DNA from: Pseudomonas allokribbensis
GTDB lineage: Bacteria; Pseudomonadota; Gammaproteobacteria; Pseudomonadales; Pseudomonadaceae
Direction of reading: 5' to 3'
Length of the DNA: 64,000 bases
Assembly (NCBI RefSeq): GCF_014863605.1
Contig: NZ_CP062252.1
Location: 5,279,001 to 5,343,000 of the forward strand
Shown here: piece by piece, positions 17,979 through 28,000 of the stretch
How the letters are laid out: each line of letters starts with the position of its first letter
How positions within the stretch are numbered: position 1 is the stretch's first letter
Notes under the pieces: model-generated
Database searches by the model: none
Told to the model about the DNA's origin: nothing
The model's input: the letters and a program-made list of their open reading frames with translations, nothing else
Translations under genes and position numbers: made by a program

Positions 17979-17994
17979 GGATATCTTCTGTTCT

Positions 17995-18816
17995 TTAGCG
18001 CGAAGGGATCAGCAGCTCTCGTACTCCCGAGGCGTGTTCAACCACCTCCCCCGGCAACCTCAACCGCTGATCATCCAGATAGCGATAATCCTTGCGCGCC
18101 AGTTCCAACTGGCCGAAATCCAGTTCAACGCTGAACCGTCCTTCCTCACGCCCGGCCTCGAACAGCACCGTGCCCAGCGGATCCACCAGCGCACTGCCGC
18201 CGGCAAACATCAACCCGTCATCCCCGGCTTCCACACGGTTGACCATCAGCGCAAACGCCTGGTTTTCCTGGGCCCGGGCCATGATCGCGGTGCGGTGAGT
18301 CGGCCCGTACGGATCCATGTTGCCGTTGGTGACGATCAGCAAGTCGGCGCCCAGTTGCGCCAGGGCGCGGGCCGATTCCGGGAACTCGATGTCGTAGCAG
18401 ATCAACAGGCCGACCCGCACGCCGTACCACAGGCAGGTGGCGTAACGGTCGCCGGCCTCGAACACACCGCGATCCGACGCCCAGAGGTGGGTCTTGCGGT
18501 ATTTCAGGGCGATGCCTTCGGGGGTGATCAGCAGCGTGGTGTTGTAGAAACGGCCGTTGTCGTTTTCGGCCATGCCGATCACCACGGCGATGTTGCGTTC
18601 GCGAGCCGCGGCCTGCACCGCGCTGACGGTCGGGCCGTCTACCGCTTCGGCGATCTGCGCCACGGTGTCAGCGGTCGGAAAGCCCATCAGATGGGTCTCG
18701 GGGAACACGACCAGTTGCGTGTCAGCCGGGCACGCGGCTATCGCCGCCAGGGCGCGCTCGAGGTTGTACGCCGTGTCTTTGTCACGGCCCGCCAGTTGGG
18801 CGAGTTCGACTTTCAT
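17995..18816 (-). CDS. Carbon-nitrogen hydrolase (nitrilase superfamily)
   Basis: A 273-residue cytoplasmic amidase-type enzyme. The catalytic triad is visible as Glu40 (VVFPE), Lys108 (YRKTHLW) and Cys140 (LLICYDIEFPE). The superfamily hydrolyses amides, N-carbamoyl compounds or nitriles; the cysteine context CYDxxFPE fits aliphatic amidase/carbamoylputrescine-amidase-like branches rather than true nitrilases. It is divergent from the LuxR gene at 18942 and upstream of an APC permease, so it may belong to a catabolic unit for an imported amide or polyamine. The exact substrate is not known. Confidence 0.9.
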   Translation of the reverse strand: MKVELAQLAGRDKDTAYNLERALAAIAACPADTQLVVFPETHLMGFPTADTVAQIAEAVDGPTVSAVQAAARERNIAVVIGMAENDNGRFYNTTLLITPEGIALKYRKTHLWASDRGVFEAGDRYATCLWYGVRVGLLICYDIEFPESARALAQLGADLLIVTNGNMDPYGPTHRTAIMARAQENQAFALMVNRVEAGDDGLMFAGGSALVDPLGTVLFEAGREEGRFSVELDFGQLELARKDYRYLDDQRLRLPGEVVEHASGVRELLIPSR

Positions 18817-18941
18817 GGGGAGTCCTTGTTATGAGCGCCGGGCGCCGAAAGATTGCCCGGCGGCTGTCTGTGGGCCAGTATGCTTCGCATTCGACTGGCC
18901 AGGGAATTACGCGGCCGGGGTAACCCGATAGGGGTAGAGGC

Positions 18942-19742
18942 ATGACTCTTTCGTTTGACGACATCACCTGGCACCGCGCCGTCGGGCAGTTGATCGACGC
19001 CCTCGACAAGCCGAATTTCTGGGCACAACTGGTGCGCCTGCTCGACCAGTACGTGCCGTTCGATAGCTGGGTGGCGCTGCTGTTCAGCGCCGACCGTCAC
19101 CCTCAGGTGTTCGCCGAATGCCCGGGCGAAGACGGCAGTCCCGACCAGTTGTTCCAGGATTATCTGCGCGGGTTGTACCTGCTCGACCCGTTCTACATCG
19201 CCTGTCGCGAGCAATCGCGCACCGGGTTGTATCGCCTGTCGGAGGTCGCGCCGGAGCATTTCGAGCTGACCGAGTATTACCAGCGATACTTTCGTCTGAA
19301 TGTGGTGGCCGACGAAATCCAGTTCAATTGCCAGCTCGAAGGCGACCGCACGCTGTGCCTGTCACTGGGCAGCAAGCAGCGTTTCAGTGGCGAGCAGATT
19401 GCCCTGCTGTCGCTGATCCAGCCGTGGGTGCTTGGCCTGCTGCGCCAGCGCCTGCCCTACGAAATCAATGAAATCGTCGCCCTCGCCCCGTCGCCGGCGC
19501 AACCGGACTGGCGGGTGCAACTCGAAGCGTCGGTGCAGCAACTCAAGGGCGCGCAACTGACCGCCCGGGAACTGGATGTCGGGCGTTTGATGCTCAGCGG
19601 TTGCTCCAGTAAAGAAATCGCCCGTAAGCTGGAAATCTCTGTTGAAACCGTGAAAGTCCATAAGAAACACATGTACAGCAAGCTGGGGATCAAGTCCCAG
19701 TCGGAGCTGTTTTCGATCTTTCTGCAGGCGCAGAACGCCTGA
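18942..19742 (+). CDS. LuxR-type transcriptional regulator
   Basis: A 266-residue regulator with a C-terminal LuxR helix-turn-helix (ELDVGRLMLSGCSSKEIARKL followed by VETVKVHKKHMYSKLGIKSQSELF, residues ~200-262). The N-terminal ~190 residues do not show a clear autoinducer-binding or receiver signature. It is divergent from the amidase gene (125 bp apart) and 36 bp upstream of the FMN glutamate-synthase-like gene, so it may control either or both. Confidence 0.88.
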   Translation: MTLSFDDITWHRAVGQLIDALDKPNFWAQLVRLLDQYVPFDSWVALLFSADRHPQVFAECPGEDGSPDQLFQDYLRGLYLLDPFYIACREQSRTGLYRLSEVAPEHFELTEYYQRYFRLNVVADEIQFNCQLEGDRTLCLSLGSKQRFSGEQIALLSLIQPWVLGLLRQRLPYEINEIVALAPSPAQPDWRVQLEASVQQLKGAQLTARELDVGRLMLSGCSSKEIARKLEISVETVKVHKKHMYSKLGIKSQSELFSIFLQAQNA

Positions 19743-19778
19743 CTGCCGCAAAAAAACCGTCCGAACCAAGGAAACCGT

Positions 19779-21398
19779 ATGAGCCTGTCACTCCTGAGCC
19801 GCTACGCCTTCTTTGCCGTCTGCGTGATTTTCACCCTCGCCAGCCTGCCCTTTCTCGACCATGACTGGTTGTGGCCGATCACCGCCGTCACCGGGGTGCT
19901 GAGCCTGATCGGTCTGTTCGACCTGATGCAGAGCCCCCACGCGGTACGCCGCAACTACCCGATCCTGGGCAACATCCGTTATCTGGTCGAGGGTATTCGC
20001 CCGGAAATCCGTCAGTACCTGCTGGAATCCGACAGCGACGCCCTGCCCTTTTCCCGCGCCCAGCGTTCGCTGGTGTACTCGCGGGCCAAGAACGAAAGCG
20101 CCGACAAACCGTTCGGCACCCTGATCGATGTGTATCAGTCGGGTTTCGAGTTCATCGGTCACTCGATGCGCCCGGCGCCGTTGAGCGACCCGAACAGCTT
20201 TCGCGTGACCGTTGGCGGCCCGCAATGCACCCAGCCGTACTCGGCGTCGGTGTTCAACATTTCGGCCATGAGTTTTGGCTCCCTCAGCGCCAACGCGATC
20301 CGCGCGTTGAACCAGGGTGCGAAACTCGGCAACTTCGCCCACGACACCGGTGAAGGCAGCATCAGCCCCTATCACCGCGAACACGGCGGCGACCTGACCT
20401 GGGAACTGGGCAGCGGCTACTTCGGCTGCCGCACCAGCGACGGTCGTTTCGACCCGGAACGTTTCGCCGCCCAGGCGCAGACCCCGCAAGTGCGAATGAT
20501 CGAAATCAAGATGAGCCAGGGCGCCAAACCCGGCCACGGCGGGATTCTGCCCAAGCACAAAGTGACCCAGGAAATCGCCGACACCCGCGGCATTTCCATG
20601 GGCGAAGACTGCATCTCGCCGTCCCGCCACAGTGCGTTCTCCACGCCGATCGAGATGATGCATTTCATCCAGCAATTGCGTGAACTGTCCGGCGGCAAAC
20701 CGGTGGGCTTCAAGTTCTGCCTCGGCCATCCGTGGGAGTTCATGGGCATCGCCAAGGCCATGCTGGAAACCGGCATCCTGCCGGACTTCATCGTGGTCGA
20801 CGGCAAGGAAGGCGGCACTGGCGCCGCGCCGGTGGAGTTCACCGACCACATTGGCGTGCCGATGCGCGAAGGTCTGCTGTTCGTGCACAACACACTGGTC
20901 GGCCTGAATCTGCGGGACAAGATCAAACTCGGTGCCAGCGGCAAGATCGTCAGTGCGTTCGACATCGCCAGCGTGCTGGCCATCGGCGCCGACTGGGCCA
21001 ACTCGGCGCGCGGCTTCATGTTCGCCATCGGCTGCATCCAGTCGCAAAGCTGCCACACCAACAAATGCCCGACCGGCGTCGCCACCCAGGACAATCTGCG
21101 CCAGCGCGCACTGGTGGTGCCGGACAAGGCGCAGCGGGTCTACAACTTCCACCGCAATACGTTGAAGGCGCTGGCAGAAATGCTCGCCGCCGCCGGCCTC
21201 GAACATCCATCGCAACTGTCGGCCAAGCATCTGGTTCGGCGCATGTCGGCGACCGAGATCAAACTGTTCTCGCAGCTGCACGTGTTCCTGAAACCGGGGG
21301 AGTTGCTCACCGGGGAAGTGAACGGCGAGTTCTATTCGCGGATGTGGCAGATGGCGCGGGCGGACAGTTTCGAGCCGCAGGAGATCGCGGCCGCCTAG
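19779..21398 (+). CDS. FMN-binding glutamate synthase family protein, membrane-anchored
   Basis: A 539-residue protein with two hydrophobic segments at the N-terminus (~8-25 and ~28-46) followed by a glutamate synthase central/FMN domain (Glu_synthase family). The FMN region is seen in GAKPGHGGILPKHKVT, DGKEGGTGAAP and KLGASGKI. The cysteine pattern CIQSQSCHTNKC near residue 420 matches the 3Fe-4S ligands of GltB. There is no glutaminase domain, so ammonia or another amino donor must be used, or the reaction is different. AAGGA precedes the ATG. It probably forms a transcript with the upstream LuxR gene. Confidence 0.88.
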   Translation: MSLSLLSRYAFFAVCVIFTLASLPFLDHDWLWPITAVTGVLSLIGLFDLMQSPHAVRRNYPILGNIRYLVEGIRPEIRQYLLESDSDALPFSRAQRSLVYSRAKNESADKPFGTLIDVYQSGFEFIGHSMRPAPLSDPNSFRVTVGGPQCTQPYSASVFNISAMSFGSLSANAIRALNQGAKLGNFAHDTGEGSISPYHREHGGDLTWELGSGYFGCRTSDGRFDPERFAAQAQTPQVRMIEIKMSQGAKPGHGGILPKHKVTQEIADTRGISMGEDCISPSRHSAFSTPIEMMHFIQQLRELSGGKPVGFKFCLGHPWEFMGIAKAMLETGILPDFIVVDGKEGGTGAAPVEFTDHIGVPMREGLLFVHNTLVGLNLRDKIKLGASGKIVSAFDIASVLAIGADWANSARGFMFAIGCIQSQSCHTNKCPTGVATQDNLRQRALVVPDKAQRVYNFHRNTLKALAEMLAAAGLEHPSQLSAKHLVRRMSATEIKLFSQLHVFLKPGELLTGEVNGEFYSRMWQMARADSFEPQEIAAA

Positions 21399-21430
21399 CG
21401 GTAACGCTCAGGGCATAGCACTTCGGATAC

Positions 21431-22936
21431 TCACCAACTCAAGAGCCGACCATGGGGCGGCTCTTTCATGACGATGAAACCGTAATCGCCGATCAGATAG
21501 ATGCGGTAATAGAGGCGATCCACCAGGGCTGGAAAACCCTGATAGCCGACGCGGGTGGCGTTGCGCCGTTCGCGTTCCGCGACCACGTTGGTGATACCGG
21601 CCGACGGCAGGTTTTCCGCGAGCATGAAGTAGTCGATGTTCAGCAAGTAGCGCAGCACCGGCAGTTGTTTGAACGTGCCTTCCGCACCCGCCAGCCAGCG
21701 ATCGGAGTAAGTCACTGACAGATAAATCCGTTTGGCTTCGCGCAGTTCGCGATGGGAGGAAATGTCCTGGCTGAGGCTGTACAGGGCGCTATTGGCGAAG
21801 GTTTTTTCCATCATCAGCACCCGCCCGTAAGCGAAGGACAGCGACAACGTTGCCAGAAACGGAATTGCCAACAACAGGGGCAGCCGCGAGTGCAGCGACG
21901 TCAACCCGACATAGGCCAGATAGAACAGCAAGATCAGCAGCACGCCGAACCCCATCAGGGTGCGTGCGCCTTCGTTGAAGTCGCGAAACAGCAGCGTCAT
22001 GCCCGGCACCAGCAGCACAATCAACGGCAGCGTCAGCAGGCAGATAAATCCCAGGAGCAAACCTTGTGCGGTGGGCTCATTGCGCAGGCGAATCTGCCGT
22101 CCCAACCGCACACCACCGATCAGTGCACACAGCACCAACACAATAAACACCGTTGTGTAGCCGCCGTGAAACAGCAGCGCAACTTTCTCCATCACCCGAC
22201 CGATATTGATGCCGATCTGCAACAGCGGATCAGCGCTACCGTTGAGCAACTCCGTGCGCCCGGATTCCGTGAACGGATAGGCCGTGACCGCATAGATCAG
22301 CACCGCCAGCACCAGTTGCGCCAGCCTCCATCCCGACAGGTGCCAGAACTCCGCCCACGGCACTCGCCGATGAACATTCCTCAGCAACTCCACACAACAC
22401 AGCCCGAGAAACACATTGAGACTGACCTGATACAACCCGATCGCCAGCGCCAGTAACACCGACGGCACCAGCCATCGCGGTATCCGGGAAGTGCCGCAAA
22501 AAGTGATCGCATAAATCACCGCCACCAGACTCAGGGCCATGCCGGCCCCGTCGTATTGATAGGACAGGTTCTGCAACAGGAACGGGTTGTACCAGAGCGG
22601 CAACGGCACCAGGCAACAGGCCAGGGTCGGTTCGGGGAAATAGTGAAAGGTCAGTCGGGTCAGGGCCAATGACATGGCCAGCGTGGCGAGCAACAACGGC
22701 AAAGGAAAGATGTTCGGCGCAGCGCCGGTGAACGTCAGCGCCTGATACAGCCAGTCCATGAACAACCGCCCCTGCCCGGCCCAGACATTGCCGGCAGCCA
22801 GGGTGCGCCAGTTGTCGTCGATGTAGGGGAAGTCGGCGAGGATCAGCGGCAGGATGTACAGCGTCGTGGCGAGCAGGAAAAACAGCACGACCTGACGGCG
22901 GCCGAGTTCTCGTACGAGAAAATCGCTCATCCTCAT
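21431..22936 (-). CDS. GtrII-like membrane glucosyltransferase
   Basis: A 501-residue polytopic membrane protein (about ten hydrophobic segments) of the kind described as Glucos_trans_II/GtrII. The first periplasmic loop contains DFPYIDDNWR, and QYDGAGMALSLV is the second typical acidic motif; a soluble tail of ~120 residues ends the protein. Family members glucosylate O-antigen from undecaprenyl-phosphate glucose in the periplasm. Start ATG 22936 is taken because AGAGG lies seven bases before it. The usual partners gtrA (flippase) and gtrB (bactoprenol glucosyltransferase) are not adjacent, so it would depend on genes elsewhere. Confidence 0.75.
   Translation of the reverse strand: MRMSDFLVRELGRRQVVLFFLLATTLYILPLILADFPYIDDNWRTLAAGNVWAGQGRLFMDWLYQALTFTGAAPNIFPLPLLLATLAMSLALTRLTFHYFPEPTLACCLVPLPLWYNPFLLQNLSYQYDGAGMALSLVAVIYAITFCGTSRIPRWLVPSVLLALAIGLYQVSLNVFLGLCCVELLRNVHRRVPWAEFWHLSGWRLAQLVLAVLIYAVTAYPFTESGRTELLNGSADPLLQIGINIGRVMEKVALLFHGGYTTVFIVLVLCALIGGVRLGRQIRLRNEPTAQGLLLGFICLLTLPLIVLLVPGMTLLFRDFNEGARTLMGFGVLLILLFYLAYVGLTSLHSRLPLLLAIPFLATLSLSFAYGRVLMMEKTFANSALYSLSQDISSHRELREAKRIYLSVTYSDRWLAGAEGTFKQLPVLRYLLNIDYFMLAENLPSAGITNVVAERERRNATRVGYQGFPALVDRLYYRIYLIGDYGFIVMKEPPHGRLLSW
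21441..21467 (+). terminator. Probable terminator after the glutamate-synthase-like gene
   Basis: An 8-bp stem AAGAGCCG / CGGCTCTT with a 9-nt loop followed by T lies 43 bp past the stop. It is inside the last codons of the convergent glucosyltransferase gene. Confidence 0.5.
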
Positions 22937-23056
22937 TTCAGTGCCTCTGTTCACCGCTGTGCTGATTTCGACAGTGATAAAGCTTGGAACATGACAAGGG
23001 ATCAGAAGTCGTTTTCACCGGTCTTTCAGACCAGCGGTTTTAAACCTGCACCAACG

Positions 23057-23090
23057 AAAAAGCCCCGGCCAATCGACCGGGGCTTTCGCG
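23057..23090 (-). terminator. Terminator of the ProY-like permease gene
   Basis: AGCCCCGG / CCGGGGCT stem (23061-23068 with 23077-23084) followed on the minus strand by a run of five T, 20 bp after the permease stop. Confidence 0.85.
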
Positions 23091-23106
23091 TTTCAGCACT
23101 GGCGTT

Positions 23107-24528
23107 TTACGACGCCGAACGCACCGCGCCCCGGGACGCATCGCTCGGTTGCAGCTTGAACACGTAGAACAACACGGTCAGCAGCACCAGGAACGCCGGG
23201 CCGACATACAGCGCCACGCGAGTGTCCGGGAAGTACGCCATCAGGCCTACCACCAGCACCAGGAACGCCAGCGCCAGATAGGAGCTGACCGGGAACAGCC
23301 ACATCTTGTACTTCAGGCCGGCACGTTCGCTGGCGCTCAGGCCTTTGCGGAATTTCAGCTGAGCCAGCAGGATCATCACCCAGGTCCAGATCGCACCGAA
23401 GGTGGCGATCGAGGTGACCCAGACGAAGACTTTTTCCGGCACCAGATAATTCAGCAGCACACCCAGCAGCAGGGCGAAAATCGACAGCAGCAATGCCCGA
23501 CGCGGTACGCCGTTGCTCGACGTGCGGGCGAAACCGGCCGGCGCCTGGCCGTTCTGCGCCAGGCTGTAGAGCATGCGCCCGGTGCTGAAGATGCCGCCGT
23601 TGCACGACGACAGTGCGGCGGTGATCACCACGAAGTTGATGATGCCGGCAGCGGTCTTGATGCCCAGACGCTCGAAGGTCATCACGAACGGACTGCCCTG
23701 AGTGCCGATTTCATTCCACGGGTAGATCGACAGGATCACGAACAGCGCGCCGACGTAGAACAACAGAATCCGCCAGAACACCGAGCCGATCGCATTGGGA
23801 ATGGTCTTCTGCGGGTTCTTCGCTTCACCGGCGGTCAGGCCGATCATCTCCACACCCAGATAGGCGAACATCACCATCTGCAGGGACATCAGCACGCCCG
23901 TCACGCCGTTGGGCATGAAGCCGCCGTGGGCCCACAGGTTGGAAATCCCCAGCGCCACACCGTCGTTGCCGAAACCGAAGGCAATGATGCCGATGCCGCC
24001 GAGCACCATGGCGATAATGGTGACGATCTTGATCAGGGCGAACCAGAACTCGAACTCACCGAAGGCCTTCACCGCGATCAGGTTGATCGAGCCCATGCTG
24101 ATCAACGCCGCCAGCGCCCAGATCCAGCGCGGCACATCGGGGAACCAGATGCCCATGTACACCGCCACCGCGGTGATTTCCGCGACGCAGGTCACCAGCC
24201 ACAGGAACCAGTAGTTCCAGCCAGTCAGAAAGCCCGCCAGTGGGCCGAGATAATCCTGTGCGTAACGGCTGAAGGAGCCGGCGACCGGGTTGTGCACGGC
24301 CATCTCGCCGAGGGCGCGCATGATCACCAGGATCGCCAGACCACCGATGATGTAAGACAGCATGATCGCCGGGCCGGCCATTTCGATGGCCTTGGCCGAA
24401 CCGAGAAACAGACCGACACCGATACAGGCGCCGAGCGCCATCAGGCGAATGTGCCGTTCGCCGAGTTCGCGTTTGAGCGGGCCGCCTTGAGCGGTCTCGC
24501 CATGAGGCAGGTGATTGCCTGTTGGCAT
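23107..24528 (-). CDS. AAT-family amino acid permease, ProY-like
   Basis: A 473-residue inner membrane importer with about twelve hydrophobic segments. The family start ELGERHIRLMALGACIGVGLFLGS and the FAYLGVEMIGLTAGEAKNPQKTIPNAI region are textbook features of the AroP/ProY/CycA amino acid transporters; overall wording is closest to E. coli ProY. Start ATG 24528 is used, with GAGG about ten bases before it; twelve more in-frame codons upstream are not supported. A strong terminator follows. Substrate (proline or another neutral amino acid) is inference. Confidence 0.88.
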   Translation of the reverse strand: MPTGNHLPHGETAQGGPLKRELGERHIRLMALGACIGVGLFLGSAKAIEMAGPAIMLSYIIGGLAILVIMRALGEMAVHNPVAGSFSRYAQDYLGPLAGFLTGWNYWFLWLVTCVAEITAVAVYMGIWFPDVPRWIWALAALISMGSINLIAVKAFGEFEFWFALIKIVTIIAMVLGGIGIIAFGFGNDGVALGISNLWAHGGFMPNGVTGVLMSLQMVMFAYLGVEMIGLTAGEAKNPQKTIPNAIGSVFWRILLFYVGALFVILSIYPWNEIGTQGSPFVMTFERLGIKTAAGIINFVVITAALSSCNGGIFSTGRMLYSLAQNGQAPAGFARTSSNGVPRRALLLSIFALLLGVLLNYLVPEKVFVWVTSIATFGAIWTWVMILLAQLKFRKGLSASERAGLKYKMWLFPVSSYLALAFLVLVVGLMAYFPDTRVALYVGPAFLVLLTVLFYVFKLQPSDASRGAVRSAS

Positions 24529-25010
24529 TTGGGGACATCCTCGTCTTGTTATTGGATAGACCACCGTGTGTCGAAGCGTCGGCCGGTAGGCCTTGGCTTC
24601 CCGACACCGCGCCTGCCTCGTGGGCAGATGCGTCCTGCAGGGCCAGACCTGGAGGATCAGCGGGCTGGCAGTATAAAAAGCTTCCAGCAGGAAATTTCAC
24701 TCTAAAAGACGCGATATTCAGCGACATAATTCGCCAATCATCGGACTTTCGAGATAAACACTCCTGAAAAAACCGGATTATTCACTGCCGAAATGGGCGC
24801 CGAGTATTGCACAGCAATGGTGCAGCGTCATGCCCCTACCCAAGTCGTATTTACCCGCGCACTGCTCTAATCCGGCCCTGTCAGGCTTGCAGTCCAGCAT
24901 TGCGAAGTGACTGCCCGGTTTGCAGATTTGTTCAGGCTCGCCCCTTCACAATTTTTTCACCCGCGCCAACCACCGACTAAGCTTCAGACAAGTCCGATCA
25001 ATCTGCGTGA
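24529..25010. other. 482-bp intergenic region, divergent promoters
   Basis: This separates the minus-strand permease from the plus-strand penicillin-binding protein. It has an AT-rich middle part (around 24680-24790). I see no RNA gene, repeat or credible small ORF with a ribosome site. Confidence 0.5.
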
Positions 25011-28000
25011 ATGGATCAATCGACTATGGGCGCTTTGTGGCAAACCGATTCGAGTGAAAAAGTGGTTCCGACTGAACGTGTGGATGAAGCGCCTGCACCT
25101 GAGAAACCCCGTCGTAACCGGCATGGGTGGAAGGCTTTCTGGCTATTGCTGTTGATCATTGCAATTGTGGTGGGCCTGGCCGCGACCAAGGAAATGCGCA
25201 CCTCGCGTTTTCAATCCCGCGAGGTCAGCCAGTACGCCGCCAGACTGACCTATGAACTGCAACCGGGCCCCAGCGAAGCCATTCGTTATCCGGGCAACGG
25301 GCCGTTCGACCTGCGTCTGGGCTACAGCTCGCTGGACGAATTTCTGCCTCGGTTGCTCAAGCGCAATTATGTGATCACCGAACAGACGCGCTTCTCGCCA
25401 GCACTGCTCGGCTATACCGACAAGGGCCTGTTCGTGCCCTACTCCGAGAAAATCCAGGCCGGGCTGTCGATCACCGATTGCCGCGCCGCGCCGCTGTATC
25501 AGTACAACTATCCGCAACAGCTGTATTCGAGTTTCGAGTCGATTCCGCCGGTGGTGGTCAACAGCCTGCTGTTCATCGAAAACCGTTTCCTGCTGGATCC
25601 CAAACAGCCGATGGCCAACCCGGCGGTGGACTGGCCGCGCTTCGGCATGGCCGCGTGGTCGCAAGTCGCCAAGCTTCTGCACCTGCCCGGGCAGTCGGCC
25701 GGCGGCAGCACCCTGGCCACGCAACTGGAAAAGTATCGTCACTCGCCTGACGGACTGACGGTGAACGGTGCCGAGAAAATCCGCCAGATGATTTCCGCCA
25801 GCGTGCGCGCCTATCAGGCCGGTCCGGATACCTTGCCGGCGCGGCGCAACATCATTCGTGACTACCTCAACAGCGTGCCGTTGTCGGCGGTGCCGGGGCA
25901 TGGCGAAGTCCACGGCATGGCCGAGGGTTTGCGGGTCTGGTACGGCGCGGACTTCAATGAAGCCAACGCAAAACTGGCAAGCACTGCGACTGATCCGAAG
26001 ACCCTGGCGGACAAAGGCCTGGCCCTGCGCGAAATGCTCTCGCTGATGATCGCCCAACGCCGCCCTTCGCATTACCTGACCAAGGGCCGTGAAGAACTGG
26101 CCGATCTCACTGACAGCCACTTGCGTCTGCTCAAACAGAATGGCGTGATCGACACCGCGCTGGCCGATGCGTCCCTGGCCAGCAAGGTCACCTACCGCGA
26201 CTGGCAGACCCAGCCGACCATCCAGCCGATCGAGACCAACAAAGGCATCAGCGTCGCGCGCAGCCGTCTGGCCTCGATGCTCAATCGTCCGCTGTACGAC
26301 CTCGACCGCCTCGACCTCTCGGCCACCAGCACCCTGCAAGGCGAGCTGCAAACCCAGGCCACCGCCTACCTGAAAAAACTCGCCGACCCGGCCTATGCAA
26401 CCGAAGTCGGGCTGATGGGCGAACGCCTGCTGACGCCCACCAGCACCACTCAGGTGCGCTACAGCTTCACCCTGTTCGAGCTGACTCCGGACGGTTCGCG
26501 AGTGCGGGTGCAGACCGACAGTACCGACCAGCCGTTCGACATCAACGAGGGCAGCAAACTGGAACTGGGCTCCACGGCGAAGATGCGGGTGCTGACCACC
26601 TACCTGCAAATCATCTCGGAGCTGCATGACAAGTACGGCGCCATGACCGTGCCGGAACTGAAGAAAGTCGACGTGCCGGATCAGGACCGCCTGACCCAGT
26701 GGGTGATCGATTACCTGATCCAGAACAAGGATCACGATCTGTCGAAAATGCTCGGCGCCGCCCTCGACCGCAAATATTCCGCCAGCCCCGGCGAAGCGTT
26801 TTTCACCGGTGGCGGCCTGCACGTGTTCCACAACTTCCGCAAGGAAGACAACGGCCGCATGCCGACCTTGCGCGATGCCCTGCGCGAGTCGATCAACCTG
26901 CCGTTCATTCGCCTGATGCGCGATCTGGTGCGTTACACCACCTATTCCGGCCCCAACAACAGCGCCGAATTGCTCAAGGACGACCGCGACCCGCGTCGTC
27001 AGGAATACCTCGCTTCGTTCGCCGACCGCGAAGGCACCTCGTTCCTGCTCAAGTTCTGGAAGAAGTACAAGAACAAGGACACCCAGGCCCGGCTCGATAC
27101 GTTCCTCGACAGCATGCGCCCGACGCCGATCCGCATGGCCGCCGTGCACCGCTATCTGCTGCCCAACGCCAGCCAAGAAGACTTCAACACCTTCGTGCGC
27201 TCGCACCTCAAGGGCGTGAAAATCACCGAAAAGCTCACCGACGAGCGCCTGGAACGCCTCTACCTCGCCTACGGCCCCGGCACCTATGATTTGCCGGACC
27301 AGGGCTTCATCGCCAAGGTCCACCCGCTGGACCTGTGGCTGATCGGCTACCTGCTCAATCACCCGGACGCGACCTGGGGCCAGATCGTCAAGGCCAGTCA
27401 GTTCGAGCGTCAGGAAGTCTACAGCTGGCTGTTCAAGAGCAAGCACAAGGGCGCCCGTGACAGCCGCATCCGCACCATGCTGGAGATCGAAGCGTTCCTC
27501 GACATCCATCAGCGCTGGCAGAAAGTCGGCTATCCGTTCGATCACCTGGTGCCGTCGCTGGCCACGGCCATCGGCAGCTCCGGCGACCGCCCCGCCGCGC
27601 TGGCCGAGTTGATCGGCACCATCCTCAACGACGGTGTGCGCATGCCGACCCTGCGCATCGACAGCCTGCATTTTGCTGCCGGCACGCCTTACGAAACCAA
27701 ACTAGTCAACGACCCTCATGTCGGCAAACGGGTGATGCCGTCGGAAGTGGCCACTGCAATGCGCGAGGCACTGTCGCAAGTAGTGGACTCGGGGACGGCC
27801 AAACGTGTTTCCGGCAGTTTCAAACTGAACGATGGAACACCGCTGACCATGGGCGGTAAAACCGGCACCGGCGACAACCGTATCGAAGCCATCGGTTCTG
27901 GCGGACGCATTTTGAGTTCCAAGTCGATCAACCGTACGGCGACCTTCGTGTTCTACATCGGCGACCACCATTTCGGCACACTCACTGCGTTCGTTCCGGG

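Noticed and set aside
16561..18834. 757-codon plus-strand frame across permease and amidase genes
   Set aside because: Runs antisense to two genes with clear motifs and through a REP element.
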